The notes beneath the pieces are model-generated. The model ran no database searches. It was not told where the DNA came from and worked only from the letters and a program-made list of their open reading frames with translations. Shown here piece after piece: positions 35,589 to 44,721 of a stretch of DNA of 64,000 nucleotides. Both the position numbers and the translations under genes were made by a program. This stretch comes from Parenemella sanctibonifatiensis. Lineage in GTDB: Bacteria > Actinomycetota > Actinomycetes > Propionibacteriales > Propionibacteriaceae. The stretch spans positions 186,001 through 250,000 of the forward strand of contig NZ_NMVJ01000009.1 in NCBI RefSeq assembly GCF_002250565.1, in the 5' to 3' direction. Each line of letters begins with the position of its first letter. The stretch's first letter is position 1.

Positions 35589-36548
35589 TCAGCTGGGCGG
35601 CAGCAATCGCTTGGCAAGCCCGGCCTGGGCGATGGTGTCAGCGATGGCGTCCATGGTGGTGTCGCGGCAGCTGCGGCCATCAGGAAGCATCACCCCCGAG
35701 CTCAGATAGGAGCCGCGGCCCAGATGCCGCATCGGCCCGATCACGGTCTGGGTGATCCGGCCGGCCGCCTTGGCGCGGTTCCAGGCTGACCCCTGCACCT
35801 GCGGCCAGCGCGACGGGAAGCCGCGCGCCAGCGCCTGGACCCAGTCCTTGGTGCCCTTGAGGTGCCACAGGTGAGCGATGTGATCCAGCGCCGGATCCGA
35901 GTTGAGGAAGCCGCCCAGCGACAGCACCGAGGTCTTCGCTCCGGTGGCGGCCAGATAGCTGGCTGCGCCCAGCGCGATCTGGGCGCCGCCGCTCCAGCCC
36001 AGCAACACGATCGGTGCGCGCGTACGCGGCTGGTATCCGTTGCGCAGCAACTCCTCCCAGATCACCTTGGCGATGCCCAGCGAATACACCGGGCCATAGC
36101 GGCTGTCGGCCGAGACCATCACCTGCATCACATTGCGCAGATAGACCAGCGCGTGGGCGGTGGAGGTGAAGCGGCTGCGGCCCAGCGCGGACACCAGTCG
36201 CCAGAACCGCGACGACCAGCGGCCGTCGGTCAGACCGACGTTGGTCATGTCGTAGGGATAGATGTGGCTGACGATCTTGGCGCCCTGCAGGCGCGCCTGG
36301 ACGCCGTCGATGAGGGGCTGCTCCCCGCGCCGGTTGATCACCGGGGAGGTGGCGCCGACACCGGACACGTAGACCACCCAGCAGGTCGGTTCGTCTGGTT
36401 CGCGGGGCGGTTTCGGGGCAGCCTGTTCGAGCTGGCTGCTCGCCTCGATGGTGGCCTGCCGGCCCCACCAGCGCAGCGCCTCGAAGGGCGCCAGGAAGGC
36501 TGCCAACACCACCAAGGCCACCACCAACAGCAGGATCGTGGTGATCAT
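35589..36548 (-). CDS. Membrane-anchored alpha/beta hydrolase-like protein
   Basis: 319 residues. A single N-terminal transmembrane helix (about residues 2-22) is followed by a soluble domain with the nucleophile-elbow pattern GWSGGAQIALG (about 200) and preceding strand APIVLL, and an early VVYVSGVG resembling an oxyanion strand. The hydrolase fold is inferred from this elbow; the catalytic acid and His are less certain. Function unknown. It overlaps the upstream membrane-protein gene by 4 bp (ATGA), so the two are made together. Confidence 0.7.
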   Translation of the reverse strand: MITTILLLVVALVVLAAFLAPFEALRWWGRQATIEASSQLEQAAPKPPREPDEPTCWVVYVSGVGATSPVINRRGEQPLIDGVQARLQGAKIVSHIYPYDMTNVGLTDGRWSSRFWRLVSALGRSRFTSTAHALVYLRNVMQVMVSADSRYGPVYSLGIAKVIWEELLRNGYQPRTRAPIVLLGWSGGAQIALGAASYLAATGAKTSVLSLGGFLNSDPALDHIAHLWHLKGTKDWVQALARGFPSRWPQVQGSAWNRAKAAGRITQTVIGPMRHLGRGSYLSSGVMLPDGRSCRDTTMDAIADTIAQAGLAKRLLPPS

Positions 36549-37204
36549 CGGTCACCCTCGTCCAACCGAATGTCGGGGCCGTTGAGGTCGGCGATGCTGC
36601 CCTCGATGGTGGCCTCGTCGAGCAGGTGGCTGGAGTCGGCGTACAACTCCCGGCCGGTGGCCCGACGCCAGACGCGGTCACGCAGCGTGGCATAGCCCGG
36701 CGCGATCAGGGTGGAGGCGCCCAGCATTCCGAGCCAGGCGGCGAGCGTCAGGCCCGCCGCGCCCCAGATGCTGACCGGATAGAGCTGGTGGGCGGCCAGG
36801 AAGGTGATGAGTAGTCCCCACACCGAGGTCAGCCGTGTCACCAGCGGGCCCAGCAGCGGGATGGCGCCGAGGAAGTTGAAGGCCTGCGGCGACACCGACA
36901 CCATCACGATCATGGCAACGCCCAGGGCCGGCACCGTCTGCCCCTCGGCAAAGATCACGCCGAGTAGCCACAGCAGCAAGCCCATCCCGATGTACGCCGC
37001 CAGCACCATCACCGCATTGGAGGCCAGCGCGAAGAGCAAGCCCCAGCCGCGCACCCGGTTGATGACCAAGACCACCGACTGTCCGACCAGGGTGGACGCG
37101 GTGGCGAGCAGGACGATCGTCAGCGCGATCTGACCATTGGCGGGGTCGGCGAGATACCGCCCGGTGTCGAGCCGGAGGGTGAGGGCATCAAGCCAGGCCC
37201 ACAC
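36545..37204 (-). CDS. Integral membrane protein, possibly Yip1-like
   Basis: 219 residues with five hydrophobic segments (about 27-47, 53-80, 90-115, 118-140 and 143-165), then a charged cytoplasmic tail of 45 residues. The pattern, with a short amphipathic N-terminus and a compact five-helix core, recalls the Yip1 family, but no definitive motif is seen. It is coupled to the alpha/beta hydrolase gene by a 4-bp overlap. GTG 37204 is the start; the aldo/keto reductase gene ends 6 bp upstream on the same strand, so all three may form one operon. Confidence 0.6.
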   Translation of the reverse strand: MWAWLDALTLRLDTGRYLADPANGQIALTIVLLATASTLVGQSVVLVINRVRGWGLLFALASNAVMVLAAYIGMGLLLWLLGVIFAEGQTVPALGVAMIVMVSVSPQAFNFLGAIPLLGPLVTRLTSVWGLLITFLAAHQLYPVSIWGAAGLTLAAWLGMLGASTLIAPGYATLRDRVWRRATGRELYADSSHLLDEATIEGSIADLNGPDIRLDEGDR

Positions 37205-37210
37205 GCGTGA

Positions 37211-38023
37211 TCACGCGTTCTTGTCGTCCGGGTGGCTGCCGGCCCGGTTGCCGGCGTCGAGGGCGTCCAGAGCGGCCATCGTGTCATCGTCGAGCTCGAA
37301 GCTGAAGACGTCGAAGTTCTCGGCCATTCGCTGCGGATTGACGGTCTTGGGGATCACGATGAGGTTGCGCTGCAGGTGCCACCTGATGATCACCTGGGCA
37401 GCCGTTCGCCCCAACTCGGACGCGATCGGCGCCACCGCCTCGAGGTCCTCGGAGCGACCCAGCGGGCTCCAGGACTGGGCCTTGGTGCCGAAGCTCTCGA
37501 TCTCGGTGACCAGGTCGTACTGGGCCAACGAGGGATGGATCTCGACCTGGTCGACCGAGGGCACCGTCGAGGAGCCGTCGACGACCTTGCGCAGGTGCTC
37601 GCCGTGGAAGTTGGAGACGCCGATCGAGCGGATCAGGCCCTCCTGCTGGGCCTTCTCCATCGCCAACCAGGCATCGAGATAGAGGTCCTGCTGCGGCATC
37701 GGCCAATGGATCAGATAGAGGTCGACGTGGTCCAGGCCCAGCTTGCGCAGGGAGGTGCGGATCGCCTCGGCCGGGCGGTGCTGGTCGCCGTTGTCGAGCT
37801 TGGTCGTGATCCACAGGTCGTCGCGGTTGATGCCGGATGCGGCGACGGCCTGCCCGACACCCTCCTCGTTGTGATACATCGCGGCGGTGTCGATGTGGCG
37901 GTATCCGGCAGCCAGCGCATCGGCGGTGACCTGGGCGGCTTCGGCGGGCGGCACCTTGAAGACTCCGAAGCCGAGCTGCGGGATCTCGGTGCCATCGTTG
38001 AGGCGGATGGTGGGTACGGACAT
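37211..38023 (-). CDS. Aldo/keto reductase (2,5-diketogluconate reductase-like)
   Basis: 270 residues from ATG 38023, with GGAGGAG 7 nt upstream. The catalytic tetrad is visible: Asp in HIDTAAMYHNEE (with the Tyr), Lys in WITTKL and His in LIHWPMP. The NADPH-binding C-terminal motif IPKTVNPQRMAENFDVFSF is intact. Such enzymes reduce ketoses, methylglyoxal or diketogluconate in the cytoplasm. The long in-frame extension to 39862 is antisense to argS and is rejected. It is divergent from argS. Confidence 0.93.
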   Translation of the reverse strand: MSVPTIRLNDGTEIPQLGFGVFKVPPAEAAQVTADALAAGYRHIDTAAMYHNEEGVGQAVAASGINRDDLWITTKLDNGDQHRPAEAIRTSLRKLGLDHVDLYLIHWPMPQQDLYLDAWLAMEKAQQEGLIRSIGVSNFHGEHLRKVVDGSSTVPSVDQVEIHPSLAQYDLVTEIESFGTKAQSWSPLGRSEDLEAVAPIASELGRTAAQVIIRWHLQRNLIVIPKTVNPQRMAENFDVFSFELDDDTMAALDALDAGNRAGSHPDDKNA

Positions 38024-38149
38024 GTCGGACTCCTCCTCGGTCGGTGTCAGCCTAGCCGTCGTGGTTCCCGCGCGGTGTGGCTCGTACGCCCGCTCGGGGG
38101 TGGCGGAAACCCGCTGGAGACGCCGTTGACTCATGGAATACTGGCCGCC

Positions 38150-39784
38150 ATGTCCTCCCTCCCGACTGAGATCAGCGCGCGGATTGAGGCGGTCGCCGGC
38201 ATCGATCCGGAATTGCGTCCCGCCACCAAACCGCAGTTCGGCCACTACCAGTGCAATGTCGCCATGCGCCTGGCGAAGTCGGAGGGTGCCCCGCCGCGCC
38301 AGATCGCCGAGCGTCTGGTCAACGACATCGACCTGGCCGACCTGTGTGAGCCGCTCGAGATTGCCGGGCCGGGCTTCATCAACATCCGGATCCGCGCCGA
38401 TGTGCTCGCCGCGCGTACCACCGAGATCCTCGCTGATCCCCGCGATGGTGTGGTGCCGGCCGAGGCGCCGCAGCGGGTCGTCATCGACTATTCCGCGCCG
38501 AACGTCGCCAAGCAGATGCACGTGGGCCACCTGCGGTCCACGATCATCGGTGACTGCTTCAACCGGGTGCTGAGCGCGACCGAGAACACCGTCATCGCCC
38601 AGAACCACATCGGCGACTGGGGCACCCAGTTCGGCATGCTGGTCGAGGAGATCCTCGAGGCTGAGGTCGACGTCTTGGAGCTGGACCTGGCCGGCGCCGA
38701 CGCGCTCTACAAGCAGGCCTCGGCCCACTTCAAGTCCGATGAGGAGTTTGCGACCCGGGCCCGCGCGCGGGTGGTGAAGCTGCAGGCTGGCGATGAGGAG
38801 ACCACTCGGATCTGGAAGCAGTTGATCGAGGTCTCTCGGGGCGGTTTCGCCGAGGGTTACCGGCGGCTCGACGTCCTCCTCACCGAGGATGACCTGGCAG
38901 GGGAGTCCACCTACAACGACGACCTGCCCGTGGTGGCCCGCGAGCTGGAGGAGTCCGGCGTCGCCGTGATCGACGACGGTGCGCTGTGTGTCTTCGTCGA
39001 CGGTTTCGAGGCCCCGTTGATCGTCCGCAAGAGCGGCGGTGGATTCGGGTACGCCGCCACCGACCTGGCTGCGATCCGGCACCGGGTCCGCAATCTGGGC
39101 GCTGACCGGATCATCTACGTGACCGACCTGCGTCAGGCCGGTCACTTCCGGCAGGTATTCGCCGTTGCCCGGATGGCGGGTTATCTCCCCGAGGGCGTAC
39201 GCGCCGAGCACGTCGGTTTTGGCATGGTGCTGGGGCCGGACGGGAAGCCTTTCAAGACTCGCGACGGGTCGGCGGCCAGCCTGGCGTCGCTGCTCGACGC
39301 GGCCGAGGAGGAGGCGGCGCCGGAGATTGCGCTGGCGGCGATCAAGTACGCCGACCTGTCGACCGGCCTGCAGAAGGACTACGTCTTCGACCCTGAACGG
39401 ATGGCGCAGACCACCGGCAACACCGGGCCCTACCTGCAGTACGCCCATGCCCGCTGCTGCCAGGTGCTGCGCAAGGCAGCCGCCGAGGAGCTCAGCTCGG
39501 ACACGGTGACCGTGCTGACCGAGCCGGCCGAGCAGCAGTTGGCGCTGCTGCTGACCCGATTCGGCGAGGTGGTGGCCGAGCTGGCCGAGAACCTCCAGCC
39601 GCACAAGCTGTGCACGTATCTCTATGAGGTGTCCGAGGCGTACTCGGTGTTCTACGAGCACTGCCCGGTCCTCAAGTCCGAGGGTCAGGTACGCACCTCC
39701 CGGTTGGGGTTGTGCTTGGCGACCAAGCAGGTGCTGGCGCGCGGCCTGTCGCTGCTGGGGATCCCGGCGCCCGAGCGAATGTGA
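38150..39784 (+). CDS. argS: Arginyl-tRNA synthetase
   Basis: 544 residues. The class I HIGH motif appears as HVGHLRSTIIG after APNVAKQ (about residues 118-135), and the ArgRS-type KMSKS substitute as GPDGKPFKTRDG. The N-terminal tRNA-D-arm domain and C-terminal anticodon-binding helix bundle (YLYEVSEAYSVFYEHCPVL) are present. ATG 38150 is 7 nt after AATACT (38137-38142), suggesting a leaderless mRNA; frames starting further upstream overlap the divergent aldo/keto reductase gene. Confidence 0.96.
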   Translation: MSSLPTEISARIEAVAGIDPELRPATKPQFGHYQCNVAMRLAKSEGAPPRQIAERLVNDIDLADLCEPLEIAGPGFINIRIRADVLAARTTEILADPRDGVVPAEAPQRVVIDYSAPNVAKQMHVGHLRSTIIGDCFNRVLSATENTVIAQNHIGDWGTQFGMLVEEILEAEVDVLELDLAGADALYKQASAHFKSDEEFATRARARVVKLQAGDEETTRIWKQLIEVSRGGFAEGYRRLDVLLTEDDLAGESTYNDDLPVVARELEESGVAVIDDGALCVFVDGFEAPLIVRKSGGGFGYAATDLAAIRHRVRNLGADRIIYVTDLRQAGHFRQVFAVARMAGYLPEGVRAEHVGFGMVLGPDGKPFKTRDGSAASLASLLDAAEEEAAPEIALAAIKYADLSTGLQKDYVFDPERMAQTTGNTGPYLQYAHARCCQVLRKAAAEELSSDTVTVLTEPAEQQLALLLTRFGEVVAELAENLQPHKLCTYLYEVSEAYSVFYEHCPVLKSEGQVRTSRLGLCLATKQVLARGLSLLGIPAPERM

Positions 39785-39809
39785 GTCGAGGCGGGCTAGG
39801 GTCCCGTCC

Positions 39810-40343
39810 ATGAGTGCTGCCGCTGGCGAGGTGCTGCATTTTTCCGAGGACCCGACCATCACGCGGTTTGCCCCACACGTCGCGCGGACGGCACAGCAGC
39901 CCGAGGTGTACGTGTGGGCCGTCGACGGCGAGCGCTGCCCGGACTACTGGTTTCCCCGGCAGTGCCCGCGGGCCATGGCGTGGGTGACGCCTGCGGCCAC
40001 CGACGAGGACCGGCTCCGGATCCTCGGCCCCGGTGGTGGCAACCGCATCCACGCCGTGGAGTACGGCTGGCTCGAGGCGATGCGCTCGGTCGAGCTGTAC
40101 GCCTACCGCTTCGCGGCTGCGGACTTCCGGCCGTACAGCGCGACCGAGTCGCATGCGTACGTGAGTGAGAGCGAGGTGCGCCCACTCGGCCCGCCCGTCC
40201 GCGTCGGTGACCTGTTCGCCCTGCACGAGCAGGCTGGCATCCAGCTGCGGGTGCTGCCGCGACTGCAGGACTTCTGGTCCGAGGTGATCACCACGACGCT
40301 GGGGTGGAGTGGGATCCGGCTGCGGAACGCGCGTACGGACTGA
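39810..40343 (+). CDS. DUF6886-like protein
   Basis: 177 residues. The opening VLHFSEDPTITRFAPHVA and the following VYVWAVDGERCPDYWFPRQCPRA match the small cytoplasmic family I know as DUF6886, whose members start with a similar HFSE pattern; the function is unknown. No signal peptide or membrane segment. ATG 39810 lies 7 nt after TAGGGT (39797-39802) and has no Shine-Dalgarno sequence, so it is probably leaderless and separately transcribed from argS 25 bp upstream. Confidence 0.72.
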   Translation: MSAAAGEVLHFSEDPTITRFAPHVARTAQQPEVYVWAVDGERCPDYWFPRQCPRAMAWVTPAATDEDRLRILGPGGGNRIHAVEYGWLEAMRSVELYAYRFAAADFRPYSATESHAYVSESEVRPLGPPVRVGDLFALHEQAGIQLRVLPRLQDFWSEVITTTLGWSGIRLRNARTD

Positions 40344-40602
40344 CGCCCGGCTGCGCGGCGACCTCGGGGCGACGTACCCGTGGTCCAGCGCTGCACGAAT
40401 GGTCACCATTGCCAGCGCGCGTGAACGTCGGTTCGTGACGTTTCGGTTCACCCTCGGGTCCCCTAATGTTAACGGTGTCACATTGCGGTAGTGCCGCCAC
40501 CCGTCGCGCCATTCAGGGGGAGCGTCGGGGTGTGACCATGTCAGCGCGCCGGGGGGCGCGCGGGCTGACCTAGGTCGACCCATGGGAAATCAAGGAGTAT
40601 CC

Positions 40603-42057
40603 ATGAGCACATCCGTGCGCATTCGTGCGCCCAAGACACGCGCGCTCGTCGCGAGTCTGATGCTGGTGGCTGCCGTCATGGCGGGCTTCATCATCAACCC
40701 CGTTGCGGCGCCAGCTGCCGAGATCGACGGCGCCATCACGGACCTCCGCATCACCGGTGCCAGCGAGGACGGCGTCCTCCGCCCGGGTGACCGGATCGAG
40801 GTCGCGCTGGACTGGTCCGTGCCCGACTCGGCGCAGCCCGGTGACACCTTCGGCATCGCGCTCCCGCCCGAGTTGATCGTCATGACGACCACCTTCAGCC
40901 TCGCGGACGGCAACGGCAATGTGGTCGCGGTGGCGTCGGTTCGGGATGGCGACGTCGTGTTCACGCTGACTGACTTCGTGGCTGAGCACCGCAACGTGTC
41001 CGGCAGCGCCTGGTTCTGGGTTGAGCTGGATTGGGAAGCGGAGCCCGGCACCGAGCTGGAGATCAGTTGGGGTGCCGATTCCGACGCCGTTGTGCGTGGC
41101 GAGGTCGGTGAGCCGATCGACTACGGCACGAACCCCCGCACCGAGGGGCAGAAGTATGGCACGTGGAACTACCGGACCAACCGGATGGACTGGGTCGTCA
41201 TGGGGCCGCTCGGCTACGACAAGGTCCACTTCCGTGACGAGGCCCGTGGTGGGCAGCGGTTTGACTGTTCGCGGCTCCGTATCGAGATCTGGACCCTCGA
41301 TGAGGACGGCGGATGGGCGGCCAGCGAGCGAGCCACCTCGCATGACGTGACGTGCACCGAGCAGGTCGTTCAGGGCTCGATCAACAACATCCCTGATGGG
41401 ATGATCGGGGCACTCGTGATCGAGACCATCGTGCCGGCTGGCGCGACGACGGTCGAGAACACTGCGGTGGTCACGGTCTCCAGTGGTGCGACGCAGCCGG
41501 ACTCCGAGGCGGCCGTCTATGGCGCCGGGGGCGAGGGTAGCGGGGATCTTAATCCCACCCCGACCCCCACCCCGACCCCGACCCCGACGCCGACCCCGAC
41601 CCCGACGCCGACGCCGACTCCCACGCCGACGCCGACTCCTACGCCGACCCCGACTCCCACGCCGACGCCGACGCCGACGCCGACCCCGACTCCGACGCCG
41701 TCCCCGACCCCCACGCCGACGCCGACTCCTACGCCGACGCCGACGCCGACCCCGACTCCCACGCCGACGCCGACTCCCACGCCGACGCCGACTCCTACGC
41801 CGACCCCGACTCCCACGTGTGAGCCGTCGGAGTCGCCGAGCGTGACCCCCTCGGAGTCGCCGACCGGTACGCCCAGCCAGGCGCCGACGGAGTCCCCGTG
41901 CGTTCCCTCGGAGTCGCCGAGCGTGACCCCGTCGGAGTCCTCGACGCCGACTGGTCCGGCCCTGCCTGACACCGGTGGCGCGGGTTCGGTGGTGCCGATC
42001 GTTCTCGGCCTGATGGCCGTGGCCGGAGCCACCGTGTTCGCACGCCGCCGCTCCTGA
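40603..42057 (+). CDS. LPxTG-anchored surface protein with long Thr-Pro stalk
   Basis: 484 residues from ATG 40603, preceded by a perfect AAGGAG; the in-frame ATG 40582 is upstream of that site. A signal peptide (about residues 15-37, cleaved near APAAE) is followed by a beta-rich adhesin-like region (about 40-300) with Ig-like strands such as [21 protein letters not shown] stalk of about 44 Thr-Pro dipeptides follows, then a Ser/Pro/Glu-rich segment with two Cys in duplicated [11 protein letters not shown] units. The C-terminus has the sortase motif LPDTGG, a hydrophobic helix and an RRRS tail. It should be attached to peptidoglycan; no sortase gene is in the window. Confidence 0.88.
   Translation: MSTSVRIRAPKTRALVASLMLVAAVMAGFIINPVAAPAAEIDGAITDLRITGASEDGVLRPGDRIEVALDWSVPDSAQPGDTFGIALPPELIVMTTTFSLADGNGNVVAVASVRDGDVVFTLTDFVAEHRNVSGSAWFWVELDWEAEPGTELEISWGADSDAVVRGEVGEPIDYGTNPRTEGQKYGTWNYRTNRMDWVVMGPLGYDKVHFRDEARGGQRFDCSRLRIEIWTLDEDGGWAASERATSHDVTCTEQVVQGSINNIPDGMIGALVIETIVPAGATTVENTAVVTVSSGATQPDSEAAVYGAGGEGSGDLNPTPTPTPTPTPTPTPTPTPTPTPTPTPTPTPTPTPTPTPTPTPTPTPTPSPTPTPTPTPTPTPTPTPTPTPTPTPTPTPTPTPTPTPTCEPSESPSVTPSESPTGTPSQAPTESPCVPSESPSVTPSESSTPTGPALPDTGGAGSVVPIVLGLMAVAGATVFARRRS
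41552..41817 (+). repeat. Hexanucleotide repeat coding for the Thr-Pro stalk
   Basis: About 44 six-base units of the form ACSCCN code for Thr-Pro, with one Ser-Pro interruption near 41701. Third positions vary, giving longer higher-order repeats. Gain or loss of whole units would keep the frame and alter stalk length. Confidence 0.85.
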
Positions 42058-42085
42058 ATCGGCCTGGCCTACGGACCACATGACA

Positions 42086-42121
42086 CCGGCGCCGTCGCCC
42101 CATCGGGGACGGCGGCGCCGG
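42086..42121 (+). terminator. Hairpin after the LPxTG protein gene
   Basis: CCGGCGCC / GGCGCCGG with an inner GTC / GAC and CCC / GGG pairing around a short loop, 28 bp after the stop codon. Confidence 0.6.
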
Positions 42122-42170
42122 CGTCTCCGGGGCGTAGGGGTGTATTCGCGGGGGGCGCCACCTCCTGGCT

Positions 42171-42198
42171 CATATCACAAACAATTATGGGCATATCA
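42171..42198. promoter_or_regulatory. Candidate operator: two CATATCA repeats
   Basis: CATATCA occurs at 42171-42177 and 42192-42198, 21 bp apart, or two helical turns, in an AT-rich stretch 68 bp before the first monooxygenase gene. It could bind a regulator of the operon; inference only. Confidence 0.35.
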
Positions 42199-42265
42199 GC
42201 ACAAGGCGCTAAGGTGATCGGCGTCGCCCTCCGACGGGGACGACCAGAGACCTGAGGGAGCGGAC

Positions 42266-43402
42266 GTGCTGAACATCGGATTGTCGATACGCGGGGCGGG
42301 GTGGCATCCAGCCGCCCACGACACCGGCGAGTTTGGGCCCGGGCGGCCCCGGGACTGGAGCGCCCTGGCCCGCCAGGCTGATGGGGCGGGCGTCGATCTG
42401 CTCAGCTTCGAGGATGGGCCCGCCCTCGACGGGGTGTCGGCCAGCTTCGACTCCTTCGCTCTGGCGAACTGGCTGGCGCCCCAGACCGCTCGCATCGGCC
42501 TGCTGCCCACCGCGACCATCACCGCCTTGGAGCCCTTCCACACCGCCACCGCCGTCGCCACCCTGGACCACACCTCCCATGGGCGAGCCGGCGTACGCCT
42601 GCGAGTCGGTTTGCTCGAGGCCGAGGCCCGCGCCGTGGGGCGCCAGACCTGGCTCAGCCGTGCGCAGTTCAGCACGCTGTCGCCCGACGAGATCAGCGCG
42701 GCGACCCTGCCTGGCTTCGACGAGGCCTGGGAGTTCGGCCAGGTGCTGCGGCTGCTGTGGGACTCCTGGGAGGACGACGCCGAGATCCGCGACCTGGCGA
42801 CCGGTCGCTTCATCGACCGCGACAAGATCCACAACCCCGGTTTCCGGGGCCACCACTTCTCGGTCCACGGCGCGTCGATCACGCCGCGGCCGCCGCAGGG
42901 GCAGCCGCCGGTCCTCGCGCTGGCCCATCAGCGGATCCCCTATGAGTTTGCCGCGGCCGTCAGCGACATCGTCGCGATCACCCCCTTCAGCGGCGGCGAC
43001 CGGGAACGCATCCTGGTCGAGGTGCGTGAAGCGGCTGATCGGGTGGGCCGGGAGGGCGCTCCGATCAAGGTCTGGGGCGACGTCAACGTCCATTTTGGGC
43101 GCCTGAACCTTGATCAGTTCAGCAGTGACGCGCAACTCGTCGCCGGCTCCCCCGGTGAGGTCCTCGAGCAGTTGGCTGCCTTCTCCGAGGGGCTGGACGG
43201 GATCCGAGTGCGTCCACTCGACACCAACGCCGACACGACGATCTTCCTGGCCGACGTGTTGCCGCAGCTGCGGTCCGAGGTGCCCACCGGGCGTACGCTG
43301 CGCGACCGCCTCGGGTTGGTGCCCGCACCCAACCAGTACGTGGCCGCCCCCGCCTTCACCGCTGACTTCCGCGCCGCCCACCGACTGGAGGCATCCGCAT
43401 GA
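42266..43402 (+). CDS. LLM-class flavin-dependent monooxygenase (first of operon)
   Basis: 378 residues from GTG 42266 with GAGGGAG upstream. It has the luciferase-like TIM-barrel pattern: LARQADGAGVDLLSFEDGP near residue 40, RIGLLPTATITALEPFHTATAVATL after it, and TLDHTSHGRAGVRLRV. FMNH2 supplied by a reductase would be the cosubstrate. Family members oxidise sulfonates, sulfones or aldehydes. The stop overlaps the start of the next LLM gene by 4 bp, and two CATATCA repeats lie upstream. Confidence 0.88.
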   Translation: MLNIGLSIRGAGWHPAAHDTGEFGPGRPRDWSALARQADGAGVDLLSFEDGPALDGVSASFDSFALANWLAPQTARIGLLPTATITALEPFHTATAVATLDHTSHGRAGVRLRVGLLEAEARAVGRQTWLSRAQFSTLSPDEISAATLPGFDEAWEFGQVLRLLWDSWEDDAEIRDLATGRFIDRDKIHNPGFRGHHFSVHGASITPRPPQGQPPVLALAHQRIPYEFAAAVSDIVAITPFSGGDRERILVEVREAADRVGREGAPIKVWGDVNVHFGRLNLDQFSSDAQLVAGSPGEVLEQLAAFSEGLDGIRVRPLDTNADTTIFLADVLPQLRSEVPTGRTLRDRLGLVPAPNQYVAAPAFTADFRAAHRLEASA

Positions 43403-44721
43403 CCGCTCCTGACACGCACCGCCAGATCCACCTCGCCGCGCACTTCCCGGGCGTCAACCAGCAGACCGTGTGGTCCGACCCCGAGGCGGGCAGCCAGATC
43501 GACTGGGACTCCTTCCGGCGCTTTGCCGAGATCGCCGAACGCGGGCTGATGGACTACATCTTCCTCGCCGAGGGGCTGCGCCTGCGCGAACAGAACGGCC
43601 AGATCCACGACCTCGACGTGGTGGGGCGGCCCAACACGGTCGGTGTGCTCTCGGCACTGGCTGCGATCACCGACCACATCGGCCTGGTCGGCACACTCAG
43701 TGCGACCTACAACGAACCAGCCGACCTGGCGCGGCAGCTGCGCAGTCTGGACGTTCTCTCCGGTGGTCGGGCCGGCTGGAACGTCGTCACCACCACCAAC
43801 GCCTTCACCGGGGCCAATTTCCGCAAGGGCGACCACCTGCCGCACGAGCAGCGCTACCTGCGGGCCCAGGAGATGATCAGCGCGCTGGCCGAGATCTGGG
43901 CGGCGCCGCTGGGTGGCGAGGTCTCGCTGCGCAGCCGCTACTTCGACGTCGACGTGCAGCAGACGCTGCCCGCCAGTCCCCAGCAGGCGCCGGTCCTGGT
44001 GCAGGCCGGCATCTCTTTGGAGGGCCGGGACCTGGCCGCCCGCAATGTCGAGGTGATCTTCTCCCCGTTCGGTCAGCGCGAGGCCGGGCAGGACTTCCGC
44101 AGTGATCTGGATGACCGGCTCGGTGTCAACGGTCGGGCCCGCGAGGACCTCATCATCATGCCCGGCATCTCCTTCGCGCTCGGCGACACCGAGGCGGAGG
44201 CGCAGGAGCGGGCGTACGCGATCCGTCGCGCCCAGGTCAGTCCGCCGACCGCACTCGCCTTCCTGGAGCAGATCTGGGGGAGGGACCTGCGGGCGTACGA
44301 CCCGGACGGTCCGTTGCCCGACATCGACCCCAGTGAGGACGATCCCGTGCTGGGGCGGGTGCCCCGCGAGCGCGGTTTCGAGGCACGGTTGGCCAAGGCC
44401 AACCAGTGGCGCGCCGAGGCGGAGCGGGGCGGTCTCAGCATTCGCGACCTGGCCGTGCGGGAGTACGGGGCGCCGAGCGTGGTGGGGACGCCGGAGCAGG
44501 TCGCCGACGAACTGATCGCCCGCGTCGATGCCCGGGCTTGCGACGGCTACACCTTGATCGGTCACCTGGTGCCCGATGGGCTGGCCGAGTTCGTCGACCG
44601 GGTGGTGCCGATCCTCCAGGAGCGCGGCGCCTACCGGGCGGAATATCCCGAGGGGGCGACGCTGCGCGACCTGCTCGGGACCACCGCTGCCACGCCGGTG
44701 CCGCTGGAGACCGTTGCATGA
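43399..44721 (+). CDS. LLM-class monooxygenase, NtaA/SnaA/DszA family
   Basis: 440 residues. The sequence follows the NtaA/DszA subgroup: FAEIAERGLMDYIFLAEGL, AITDHIGLVGTLSATYNEP, LDVLSGGRAGWNVVTTTNA and the TGANFRKGDHLPHEQRY loop. Known relatives oxidise nitrilotriacetate, dibenzothiophene sulfone and dimethylsulfide with FMNH2. Start overlaps the previous stop (ATGA) and the stop overlaps the next start (ATGA), so the three genes are tightly coupled. The substrate is unknown; an organosulfur compound is plausible. Confidence 0.9.
   Translation: MTAPDTHRQIHLAAHFPGVNQQTVWSDPEAGSQIDWDSFRRFAEIAERGLMDYIFLAEGLRLREQNGQIHDLDVVGRPNTVGVLSALAAITDHIGLVGTLSATYNEPADLARQLRSLDVLSGGRAGWNVVTTTNAFTGANFRKGDHLPHEQRYLRAQEMISALAEIWAAPLGGEVSLRSRYFDVDVQQTLPASPQQAPVLVQAGISLEGRDLAARNVEVIFSPFGQREAGQDFRSDLDDRLGVNGRAREDLIIMPGISFALGDTEAEAQERAYAIRRAQVSPPTALAFLEQIWGRDLRAYDPDGPLPDIDPSEDDPVLGRVPRERGFEARLAKANQWRAEAERGGLSIRDLAVREYGAPSVVGTPEQVADELIARVDARACDGYTLIGHLVPDGLAEFVDRVVPILQERGAYRAEYPEGATLRDLLGTTAATPVPLETVA

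Noticed and set aside
37211-39862. 883-residue version of the aldo/keto reductase
   Set aside because: The upstream 600 residues are antisense to argS; ATG 38023 has a perfect ribosome-binding site.
41552-41817. Repeat array at the Thr-Pro region considered as a CRISPR array
   Set aside because: Units are six bases with no spacers and lie in frame in a surface-protein gene.
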